A stretch of 30,443 nucleotides of DNA from contig URVC01000059.1 of NCBI GenBank assembly GCA_900551245.1, positions 1 to 30,443 on the forward strand, read 5' to 3'. This document shows, piece after piece, positions 24,177-30,443 of this stretch. Within the stretch, counting starts at the first letter, position 1; each line of letters begins with the position of its first letter. The notes below the pieces were generated by a model that saw nothing but the letters and a program-made list of their open reading frames with translations, was not told the DNA's origin and did no database searches. A program made the translations under genes and the position numbers. This DNA comes from an uncultured bacterium (GTDB taxonomy: Bacteria; Verrucomicrobiota; Lentisphaeria; Victivallales; Victivallaceae).

Positions 24177-24905
24177 ATGAGAAGGAAGAGAAACAACCAA
24201 TTCAGCGGGTCCAGGGAGAGAAGAACCATACGTTCATTTACACTAATTGAACTTTTGATTGTTATTGCAATCATAGCCATACTGGCGGCCATGCTGCTGC
24301 CCGCCTTGAACAAGGCGCGGGAAAGGGCGCGCACCACCACTTGCATCAACAACTCCAAGCAGATCGGGTCCGGAATCAACATGTATACAGGGGACTTCAA
24401 CGATCAGCTGCCGGCCACGATCACGACCATCATGAAGCCGACCGAGGAGCCGCGCTCCATTTCAGAATACTTCAACGGGATTTCCGCGGTGGGTCTTGGA
24501 CTTGTCGCAGCCCAGGGGTATCTGGGACCGGGCAGCAACAAGGAAAACATCGAATACCCTGCCCATGCCCCCAAATGGTTGCGACCGGCGATTCTGCATT
24601 GTCCGTCCAACACCCAGAATGATGGATGGAATGCGGGGAAAACCTGGTGCGATTATCCATATTACCGCGACTCCGGAACGCTGACTCAATGGAGCATCCC
24701 CAGCTTCGGCAAGAAATTCAGCAGATTAAAGCATGAAATGCTGACGTACTGCATTACCGCAGGAATATCACTCAGTACCGTCCCCGGTCATGGTCAGAAC
24801 GCGGTTGTTCTGCGTGCAGACGGTTCGGTCAAGACCTGTCCCTATCATGTGTATCGCAACGAAGCAGACAAACTGAACAGGTGGAAGTTGATCGACGCAT
24901 ACTGA
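24177..24905 (+). CDS. Prepilin-like H-X9-DG protein
   Basis: A 242-residue prepilin-like protein. A basic leader (MRRKRN and later RERRTIRS) precedes FTLIELLIVIAIIAILAAML, the type IV pilin/type II secretion cleavage and methylation motif, with Glu at +5 and a hydrophobic helix. The residue before the cleavage point is Ser, not the usual Gly. The globular part ends with the H-X9-DG motif (H205, D215). ATG 24177 follows GGAGG closely; a longer in-frame extension back to 23949 overlaps the regulator gene and is not coding. It stands 151 bases after the GntR regulator and 46 bases before a secreted glycosidase, suggesting cotranscription with the latter. By eye its codons are more AT-rich than those of its neighbours, most clearly over the helix. 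Confidence 0.88.
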   Translation: MRRKRNNQFSGSRERRTIRSFTLIELLIVIAIIAILAAMLLPALNKARERARTTTCINNSKQIGSGINMYTGDFNDQLPATITTIMKPTEEPRSISEYFNGISAVGLGLVAAQGYLGPGSNKENIEYPAHAPKWLRPAILHCPSNTQNDGWNAGKTWCDYPYYRDSGTLTQWSIPSFGKKFSRLKHEMLTYCITAGISLSTVPGHGQNAVVLRADGSVKTCPYHVYRNEADKLNRWKLIDAY

Positions 24906-24951
24906 GATATCGAAAATTCTCCAGTAAGAAAACTTCCGGATTTGGAACCCA

Positions 24952-27852
24952 ATGAAAATCATCGCTCTTGCTACAACATTTCTTTTCGCATGCTCCCTGC
25001 TTTCCGGGGCGGAGACAATCCTGCCCTGGTCTGCCGGGCTGAACCAGCCGGAACGGTTCGAGAAAAACTGCTCCGGGGCCATGACCATCCGCCGCGACAC
25101 CCGGGAAAACGCCATCCGGTTTGACGCGAAGTTTTCGCGCAATTCCGACTACTGGTGTTATCCCAGACTCCGGCTGCACTCCCACGAAACGCTTGCCGGG
25201 GCAACGGCCATCCGGTTTGAATTCCGCGCGGTGCAGAAGGATCCCGCGGCGGGCTATCTGCACGCTCTGGTGATGTTTGAAAACGGAATGCCGTATTTCC
25301 CGCTGCCGCCCCCCAAACCGGAATACCAGCAGGTAACCATCCCGCTGGCGCGCGCGGTGAAAAATCCCGCGGCCGTGCGCCAGCTGCGGATCGGCATGAA
25401 TCCCCGCTCGGAAGAGCTGACCTTCTATCTCCGCAACATCGAGGTCATCGGGAAACCGACCGGACCGGCGCCCTGTGACGTTGCAGAGGTGGTTACGGCA
25501 GAGGCTCCCGGAGCGGCCTTCCTTCAGGGAGAACCTGTCCGGTTCACCTTGAAGTCGTCCGTCCGGGTCCTGCCGGAATGGACGTTGAAAAACTGGAAGG
25601 GCGAGGTGCTGCGCAGCGGAAGCTGGCCCGGAAAACGGGAACTTCTTCTGGAGTCGCTGCCCAACGGCTATTATACGCTGGAGCTCTCCTCGCCACAGCA
25701 GCCATTTCAAGGGTTCCGCAGCTTTGCGATCGTCGCGGCCCCCTCCGTCCAGCCGCGCAATCCGGAGATGTTCTTTGCGCTGGACAGTGCGCAGAGCTGG
25801 CTGGCGCGTCCCAATCCGGCCAACAGCCGCCATCCCGGCGACGGATATGCGGTCGTGTCGGAGGTGGCCCGCCGGGCCGGCCTGAAGATGGTTCGGGACC
25901 GCCTGAGCTGGGGAGAATGCGAACCTGCGCCCGGCAAGTTCAACTGGCGCCAGTACATGACCAACGCCACGTTGCTCTCGGAACGCGGGATACAGCTTTC
26001 CGGCATGTACCACGACGCGCCGAAATGGGCGAAGACGAACACGACCCATCTGCCCGGCGACCTGGTGGCAACCTACCGTTTCGCCAAGAAACTGGCGGAA
26101 ACATTTCGCGGCAAAATGGCGGTATGGGAATTCTGGAACGAGCAGGATATCGGCTTCGCGCCGGAAGGGGCATGGGATTATGCATCGGCCCTCAAGGCCG
26201 CCTACCTCGGCTTCAAGGCCGGAGATCCCGACCTCCCCGTCGCCATCGGAGCGTTCGCTCATACCCACCTGCCGCCCTATGCGGATGTCGTCATGAAAAA
26301 TGGTGTGGAGCGTTACTTTGACATCTTCAACATTCACACCTACGCCCGGCTGTGCGAATGCCCGGAGCTGCTGGCAAACCTTCACCGGTTTCTGAAGCAG
26401 CACAAAGTTGAGGACCGCCCGATCTGGTTTACCGAAAACGGCTGCTACATGGAGGGGGTGGGCAAGACCGACAGCTACATGGCCGGTCTCAAGGCTCACT
26501 CTCCGGAACAGGAGATGATCATCGCCGAATTTCTGCCGAAGATGATGGTCACCATGCAGTTTCTCGGCGTGGACCGCGACTTCGTCTTCGTGCTGCCGCC
26601 TTACAATGAGCGGAACGGATTCAAAGACTGGGGGCTCATGCGGCGCGATTATACGGTGAAGCCGGCATTTGCCGCCTTCGCGACGTTGACGGACAAGCTC
26701 GGCAATGCGACCCTTCTGGGCAGTCGGGAACTGGGCCCCGGACTGCGCGGTTTTGTCTACCGTCAGCCGGATGGCAGCGGCACCCTCGTTTACTGGAGCC
26801 TGTCTGAAATTGACACGGAAAAAGGGATCCCGGCGGTCAATCTCAAAGATTCCAAGGCGAAAAAATTCTCCTTGCCGCTCGAGGGGAAATTCACCGGCGT
26901 CGACGCCTTCGGCACCCCCTTTACGGTGCAATCGGCCAACCACCGGCTTGAGCTCACCGCGACGCGGATGCCCTCCATCCTCACCGGGCTTCCCGCGCTG
27001 GAGCCGACCACTCCCCGGAAGATCCGCCCCAGAAAAATGGCTGAAAGCGGCGAGTATGACCGCACCATCGTTTTCCGTACGGAACTTTCGGACGATTTCA
27101 AACTCCTCGGCGACAAATCCGGCGTAGACATCAAGCGTGAGGACGCCGCCTTCCGCCTGCAGGTCTTCAACCTGTCGGATGAAACGAAGAGCGGCAAAGT
27201 CGCCATTGCCGGCGGCAAGGTCTCCGGGCTGCCCGGCACGGTGACGATCCCCCCCTTCGGCAAGATCGAACTGCCGCTGAAAATTACGCCGGACCTGAAT
27301 GAAGATCTCCGGGGGGAAATCAGGATCACCGGTACCTTCAACGGGAAACCGGCGACCCGGTCGGTCATCCCCTGCTGCATGCTTCCCCGGATGAGCCGCA
27401 AAGTCGATATGCCGGACATGGAGGATCCGGGGAGCTGGCGCGTCAACAGTTCCGGCGCGATGACCATCACCTTCGACCACAAAGAGAAGGCGCTCCGGTT
27501 CCAGGCGAAGTTTTCTCCCGGCGTGGACTGCTGGGTCTACCCGGAATATCTGCTCCAGCTGCCGCAGGAATCTCTGAAAGGGGCCCTCGGCTTGAGTTTC
27601 GAAGTCAAAGCGCATCCGGCCGCACAAGTCAAACAGATGCTGGTCATGGCGGTTATGGGCACGCAGAAGGAGGGAGGGGAGTCGGTGTACCTTTCCGTCC
27701 CGAAACCGACGGAGCAGTGGGAGGAGCGGTTTGTTCTGTTCGCGAATCAGTTCGATCCGGATAAGGTCCAGCAGCTCCGGATCGGGGTGAATACCAATGC
27801 GGCGGAAATCACGTATCTGATTCGCAACATCAAAGTCCTGTACGCAAGGTAA
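24952..27852 (+). CDS. Secreted clan-A glycoside hydrolase with a duplicated terminal domain
   Basis: A 966-residue exported enzyme. A signal peptide (about 1-20, ending LLSGA) is followed by a beta-rich domain (about 30-165), a linker and second beta-rich part, a TIM barrel (about 265-590), and C-terminal beta domains. The barrel has a clan GH-A pattern: acid/base E397 in WEFWNEQD and nucleophile E495 in WFTENG. This resembles GH39/GH5-like enzymes, but I cannot place it in a family. The N- and C-terminal domains are related: both have SGAMTI (41-46 and 834-839), then FDAKFS/FQAKFS, W.YP and a closing QLRIG and LIRNIKV-like strand, so the protein has a binding-type domain at each end. It follows a prepilin-like gene by 46 bases. 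Substrate unknown, likely a plant or host polysaccharide. Confidence 0.82.
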   Translation: MKIIALATTFLFACSLLSGAETILPWSAGLNQPERFEKNCSGAMTIRRDTRENAIRFDAKFSRNSDYWCYPRLRLHSHETLAGATAIRFEFRAVQKDPAAGYLHALVMFENGMPYFPLPPPKPEYQQVTIPLARAVKNPAAVRQLRIGMNPRSEELTFYLRNIEVIGKPTGPAPCDVAEVVTAEAPGAAFLQGEPVRFTLKSSVRVLPEWTLKNWKGEVLRSGSWPGKRELLLESLPNGYYTLELSSPQQPFQGFRSFAIVAAPSVQPRNPEMFFALDSAQSWLARPNPANSRHPGDGYAVVSEVARRAGLKMVRDRLSWGECEPAPGKFNWRQYMTNATLLSERGIQLSGMYHDAPKWAKTNTTHLPGDLVATYRFAKKLAETFRGKMAVWEFWNEQDIGFAPEGAWDYASALKAAYLGFKAGDPDLPVAIGAFAHTHLPPYADVVMKNGVERYFDIFNIHTYARLCECPELLANLHRFLKQHKVEDRPIWFTENGCYMEGVGKTDSYMAGLKAHSPEQEMIIAEFLPKMMVTMQFLGVDRDFVFVLPPYNERNGFKDWGLMRRDYTVKPAFAAFATLTDKLGNATLLGSRELGPGLRGFVYRQPDGSGTLVYWSLSEIDTEKGIPAVNLKDSKAKKFSLPLEGKFTGVDAFGTPFTVQSANHRLELTATRMPSILTGLPALEPTTPRKIRPRKMAESGEYDRTIVFRTELSDDFKLLGDKSGVDIKREDAAFRLQVFNLSDETKSGKVAIAGGKVSGLPGTVTIPPFGKIELPLKITPDLNEDLRGEIRITGTFNGKPATRSVIPCCMLPRMSRKVDMPDMEDPGSWRVNSSGAMTITFDHKEKALRFQAKFSPGVDCWVYPEYLLQLPQESLKGALGLSFEVKAHPAAQVKQMLVMAVMGTQKEGGESVYLSVPKPTEQWEERFVLFANQFDPDKVQQLRIGVNTNAAEITYLIRNIKVLYAR

Positions 27853-27865
27853 CTGGAGACCATGT

Positions 27866-27943
27866 TCCCGGCGTCCGCTTCCGGACTTCCGGGAGATGCG
27901 CCGGTGCAAGCCGGCGGTCCGGCCGCGATTTTCCTCCGCCGGA
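27866..27943. terminator. Three tandem hairpins between convergent genes
   Basis: First, TCCCGG/CCGGGA enclosing GTCCG-CTTC-CGGAC (27866-27894), an 11-pair stem with a small internal loop. Second, CGCCGG/CCGGCG (27899-27916, 6-base loop). Third, TCCGGC/GCCGGA (27918-27943). They fill the 100 bases between the glycosidase stop and the LacI stop. None has a clear T-run, so they may act as 3'-end stabilisers or factor-dependent terminators. Confidence 0.4.
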
Positions 27944-27952
27944 GCGAATGTT

Positions 27953-28906
27953 TCAGTGCATGAAACTGACGCTCCGGCGTTCAATCAGCCGGTAGGGAAT
28001 CGACACATCCGATGCCACCCGGTGATCGATCAGAGCTTCCAGCAGACAGACCGCCTGCTTCGCCAGCGCCTCGAAATCCTGTGACAGAGTGGTGTGCGGC
28101 GGCGTCAGATTCTCCGATATCCGGGGCATCTCCAGCGAGAGCAGGGAGAACTCTTCCGGCACCCGGAGCCCCTCTTCATGAATCTTTCGGGCGACAATGG
28201 CCCCGTGCAGTTCGCCGACACAGATGGCGGCCGTCACACCGAGGTCCAGCAGGTTCCGGAACCCGGGCGCCGGATGGTCCCGGAAAAAGCTGAATCGCTC
28301 CGGTTCCCTCTCCCCCGCGGCCCGCATCGCCTCGCAGAATCCGTGGAAGCGCCCGGAAAACAGTTCCGGTTCGTGCCGATACTCCTCATCCGACAGAAAG
28401 GCGATTCGCCGGTGTCCGTGCCGGAGCAGGAAGTTCACCGCCAGCTTCATCCCAGCATCGCCGTCCGAACGGACGCTGTAAATGGTATCGCGATGGCACC
28501 CTGGACTGTTCAGCCGGACCAGCGGCAGATTCTGCAGTTCGCTCCAGCGTTCGTTGAGTTCCGCCTCCAGGGCCAGGGCGATGGCTCCGACAATGGCCCG
28601 GCTGCCGAGAAGTTCCACATCGCCGGAGTTTACCAGTTCAGCCCGCATTCCCCGCTGACGCAGGGCGAACAGCAACTTTTCCAGCACGCTGCTCACATAT
28701 CCGGTCATCCGGTTGTTGCCGAGGATGAGCGCGACCGTGCGACGCCCGTTGCCGATCTCAATCCGGTAGCCCATCTGCCGCATTGTCTTCAATACCAGAT
28801 CCCGCGTCTCCGGGTGCACGCGGGGATCGTTGTTCAACACCCGCGACACCGTCGAATGGGAGACGCCGACTGCCGCCCCGATCATCCGAACCGTAACTTT
28901 CTTCAC
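27953..28906 (-). CDS. LacI-family transcriptional regulator
   Basis: A 317-residue repressor-type regulator. The N-terminal HTH reads VRMIGAAVGVSHSTVSRVLNN, the LacI signature, with a hinge (YRIEIGNGRRTVALIL) and a periplasmic-binding-like effector domain (HGHRRIAFLSD; GFCEAMRAAG; GLRVPEEFSLLSLE). The start is most likely GTG 28906: it has AAGGAGG seven bases upstream, whereas the ATG just before it (28912-28910) runs into a stop two codons later. A much longer in-frame extension towards 29848 is spurious. It is divergent from the third prepilin-like gene, so it probably controls that module, and its own promoter lies in the same 160 bases. Effector unknown, presumably a sugar. Confidence 0.9.
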   Translation of the reverse strand: MKKVTVRMIGAAVGVSHSTVSRVLNNDPRVHPETRDLVLKTMRQMGYRIEIGNGRRTVALILGNNRMTGYVSSVLEKLLFALRQRGMRAELVNSGDVELLGSRAIVGAIALALEAELNERWSELQNLPLVRLNSPGCHRDTIYSVRSDGDAGMKLAVNFLLRHGHRRIAFLSDEEYRHEPELFSGRFHGFCEAMRAAGEREPERFSFFRDHPAPGFRNLLDLGVTAAICVGELHGAIVARKIHEEGLRVPEEFSLLSLEMPRISENLTPPHTTLSQDFEALAKQAVCLLEALIDHRVASDVSIPYRLIERRSVSFMH

Positions 28907-28926
28907 TGCATGACCTCCTTTGACAG

Positions 28927-28955
28927 AATATACCGGCATTTCCCCGCCTCTGCAA
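28927..28955 (-). promoter_or_regulatory. Possible promoter for the LacI regulator
   Basis: Minus-strand TTGCAG (28950-28955) and TATATT (28927-28932), 17-base spacer. The implied leader is only about 14 bases and barely includes the ribosome site. Confidence 0.35.
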
Positions 28956-28995
28956 ATCTGGTGCATTTTGTCACACAACAAAAGCGGGGAAAAGG

Positions 28996-29024
28996 TTGCT
29001 TTCTGCAATATTCTGCAGTACAAT
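28996..29024 (+). promoter_or_regulatory. Promoter of the third prepilin-like gene with an operator in its spacer
   Basis: TTGCTT (28996-29001) and TACAAT (29019-29024), 17-base spacer. The spacer contains CTGCAATATTCTGCAG (29003-29018), a 16-base near-palindrome with 6 of 8 arm positions matching. A regulator bound there would cover both boxes. The adjacent LacI protein is the natural candidate. Confidence 0.5.
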
Positions 29025-29068
29025 ATATACGGAAAGAAACCAGAACAAAACCCGGGAATGACAGTATC

Positions 29069-29809
29069 ATGAATACCCTCCGCCCCTTTGACCGGCCGCA
29101 TACCGGCATGCCGAAAACAAACCTCTTTTTTACTTTGATCGAACTTCTCATTGTTATTGCAATCATTGCGATTCTGGCCAGTCTGCTGCTGCCTTCGCTC
29201 AACAAAGCGCGGGCAAGAGCGCAGAACACCCGATGCCTCGTCAACTTGAAACAGCTCGGCTCCGGTCTGATACAATATGCGAACGACAATCAGGATCACT
29301 TCGTCATGCAATATGCGGTCGACACCACACCGGACTACTACCAGTGGGGAATCTCGCTCGGCATGTATGTCGGCCTTCCCCTTGATCGGGAACTTGCCAA
29401 GGACAAACTGCGGAAAACGACCACCGTATTCACCTGTCCGACCCATTTCAGCGTATGCCGCAGCGACATCGCGCACCGGACCTATGCGAAAAATTACTAT
29501 GCAGGGTTCTATCCTCAGCCCAGCCTGAATTACCGGCTCAAAATTTCCGCAGTGAAACAAGCCAGCAAGATGAGCGTGTTCTTCGACGGCGCCTGGGATC
29601 CATCCAACAACGGGTTCTTCCAGAGCCGCAGTTACTACCAGCAGCCGCTGGACAATGTTCACAACGGGTTTGTGAACGTCTGCTATGCGGATGGGCATGC
29701 CGCTTCGCTTTCCGTCAACGCGATTCCCTACGACAGTGTCGCGCCCAACTACCAGAAGGGCGGCACCTATGCGAAAGCGTTCTGGTTCGGCAAAGCGCCG
29801 CAGGAGTGA
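29069..29809 (+). CDS. Prepilin-like H-X9-DG protein
   Basis: A 246-residue prepilin-like protein with leader MNTLRPFDRPHTGMPKTNLF and the helix FTLIELLIVIAIIAILASLL, followed by LNKARARAQNTRCLVNLKQL, the usual continuation. The residue before the cleavage point is Phe instead of Gly. The H-X9-DG motif is at H198/D208 (then GHA). ATG 29069 is the first in-frame start after the promoter at 28996-29024, with GGGA upstream; an in-frame ATG at the MPKTNL position is an alternative. Two Cys in the middle (TCPTHFSVC) recall the CP-x motif of the second prepilin-like protein. It precedes a small secreted protein by 37 bases and is divergent from a LacI regulator. Confidence 0.88.
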   Translation: MNTLRPFDRPHTGMPKTNLFFTLIELLIVIAIIAILASLLLPSLNKARARAQNTRCLVNLKQLGSGLIQYANDNQDHFVMQYAVDTTPDYYQWGISLGMYVGLPLDRELAKDKLRKTTTVFTCPTHFSVCRSDIAHRTYAKNYYAGFYPQPSLNYRLKISAVKQASKMSVFFDGAWDPSNNGFFQSRSYYQQPLDNVHNGFVNVCYADGHAASLSVNAIPYDSVAPNYQKGGTYAKAFWFGKAPQE

Positions 29810-29846
29810 CGGAAGCGGCGGAACCTGAATGAGGAGTCTTGATTTC

Positions 29847-30383
29847 ATGAAACGATCGATCTTCCTGCCGGCAATTCTGCTGAGCTCTCTGCTGACGGCG
29901 GTGGAACCGCTGGTCTGGAACTTTGACCACCCCGGAATTCCGAAACTCCAGAACGGAGCCCATGCTGCCCCGGGAACGACGCGGACCCCGGAAGGCGGCC
30001 GGACGCTGCAGATCTGGACCGATTACGACACGGAGGAGCTGAAGTCCGCACCGGTGCTCCTGTTTCCCGGCGCGGCCGATGGTTTTTCGCAGGCCGCGGC
30101 GGTGAAAGTGAGTTTCTTCTGCCGCGCGGAATATCCGGGGAAACTGAAACTTCACATCACGGCGCGGACCAATACGTCGCGCTCCCTGAGCGAGAGTGCA
30201 ACGCTGAATTTCTCGACAAACTGGCAGAAGCTGTCAGTCATTCTGAAACGGAATGAGAACCTCACCGAAGAACCATTTTTCCAGTTGCCCCGCATTCAGC
30301 TCCTCACGGTGAAACGGGGGCGGAAGATTGAGATCGGGCCGATTGAGCTGGTTCCGCTGAGCGCAGGAGAGCTTGCACAATGA
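29847..30383 (+). CDS. Small secreted beta-sandwich protein, possible carbohydrate-binding protein
   Basis: A 178-residue protein with a signal peptide (MKRSIFLPAILLSSLLTAVE) and a body dominated by alternating beta strands (VKVSFFCRAEYPGKLKLHITA; IEIGPIELVPL). The pattern (FSQAAAVKVSFFCR, then LNFSTNWQKLSVIL and a closing KIEIGPIELV strand) resembles carbohydrate-binding modules of the CBM4/9/22-like type and the terminal domains of the glycosidase at 24952-27852. No catalytic motif is seen. ATG 29847 has GAGGAG 10 bases upstream; an earlier in-frame ATG at 29829 overlaps that site. It is probably cotranscribed with the prepilin-like gene. The stop overlaps a further ATG (30380) as ATGA, so another gene may follow. 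It could be the first module of a larger protein split by the ATGA. Confidence 0.7.
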   Translation: MKRSIFLPAILLSSLLTAVEPLVWNFDHPGIPKLQNGAHAAPGTTRTPEGGRTLQIWTDYDTEELKSAPVLLFPGAADGFSQAAAVKVSFFCRAEYPGKLKLHITARTNTSRSLSESATLNFSTNWQKLSVILKRNENLTEEPFFQLPRIQLLTVKRGRKIEIGPIELVPLSAGELAQ

Positions 30384-30430
30384 AACGATTCCACAGCCAT
30401 CCCATAGGAAAAGAAAAAGTTGAAAGATGA
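30380..30430 (+). other. Very short open frame at the window end, possible start of a further gene
   Basis: ATG 30380 overlaps the previous stop and opens a 16-codon frame (MKRFHSHPIGKEKVER) that stops at 30428-30430, with a new ATGATG at 30427. The short basic peptide resembles a prepilin leader before its hydrophobic helix, but the helix is not in the window. The real downstream gene may begin at 30427 or the frame may continue after a sequencing error. Confidence 0.15.
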
Positions 30431-30443
30431 TGGTTCTGGATGC

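Noticed and set aside
24952..24995. Lipoprotein signal at FAC in the glycosidase N-terminus
   Set aside because: Phe at the -2 position of the would-be lipobox (LFAC) is atypical, and a normal signal peptidase I site follows at LLSGA.
24829..27984. 1051-codon open frame on the minus strand
   Set aside because: It lies opposite the secreted glycosidase gene, has low-complexity Arg/Gly/Pro/His-rich translation with no recognisable motif, and runs past gene boundaries. Long antisense frames are expected in GC-rich genes.
1..30443. tRNA or rRNA genes, CRISPR arrays, transposases, phage genes
   Set aside because: None recognised on either strand. The direct repeats seen are coding (prepilin leaders and glycosidase end domains) or short hairpins.

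Overview
The window looks like a stretch, possibly a whole contig, from a GC-rich Lentisphaerota (Victivallis-like) or related PVC-group bacterium. This assignment is inferred from gene content, not from a marker tree. The clues are three separate genes for prepilin-like proteins that each carry the C-terminal H-X9-DG motif, each next to a gene for a secreted carbohydrate-active or beta-sandwich protein, with many glycosidases and LacI/GntR/AraC regulators around them. The three proteins share the FTLIELLIVIAIIAIL-type leader in two cases; the third leader is damaged or cut at the left end.

Layout. (1) 1-5303 (+): a prepilin-like gene with a damaged or cut 5' end, then a 1488-residue secreted GH13-like protein. 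(2) 5330-9187 (-): a metallo-beta-lactamase-fold hydrolase, a GH36 alpha-galactosidase-like enzyme and a DMT-type permease, with a divergent AraC regulator (about 9252-10112, +). This reads as an alpha-galactoside cassette. (3) 10123-11388 (-): an unrecognised membrane-anchored protein, divergent from an aldo/keto reductase plus a DUF362/ferredoxin protein (11592-13631, +). A 30-bp near-palindrome lies between them. (4) 13705-16074 (-): a cytoplasmic GH2 beta-galactosidase. (5) 16280-19319 (+): lepA and signal peptidase I. (6) 19387-22587 (-): an apparent operon of a PurF-like protein that has lost its glutaminase site, spermidine synthase, and an EpmA-type EF-P lysine ligase. (7) 22928-27852 (+): a GntR-type regulator with a sugar-binding effector domain behind a perfect consensus promoter, a prepilin-like gene, and a secreted clan-A glycoside hydrolase with the same domain at both ends. 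(8) 27953-30383: a LacI regulator (-) divergent from a third prepilin-like gene (+) and a small secreted beta-sandwich protein.

The recurring theme is a module of [sugar regulator] + [H-X9-DG prepilin-like protein] + [secreted glycosidase or binding protein], seen complete once, with a divergent regulator once, and cut by the window edge once. One reading is that each prepilin-like protein is a substrate-specific partner for secretion or surface display of its neighbour. This is the best candidate here for an undescribed system. The housekeeping blocks (lepA-lepB and purF-like/speE/epmA) separate these accessory modules. No tRNA, rRNA, CRISPR array, insertion sequence or phage gene was seen.
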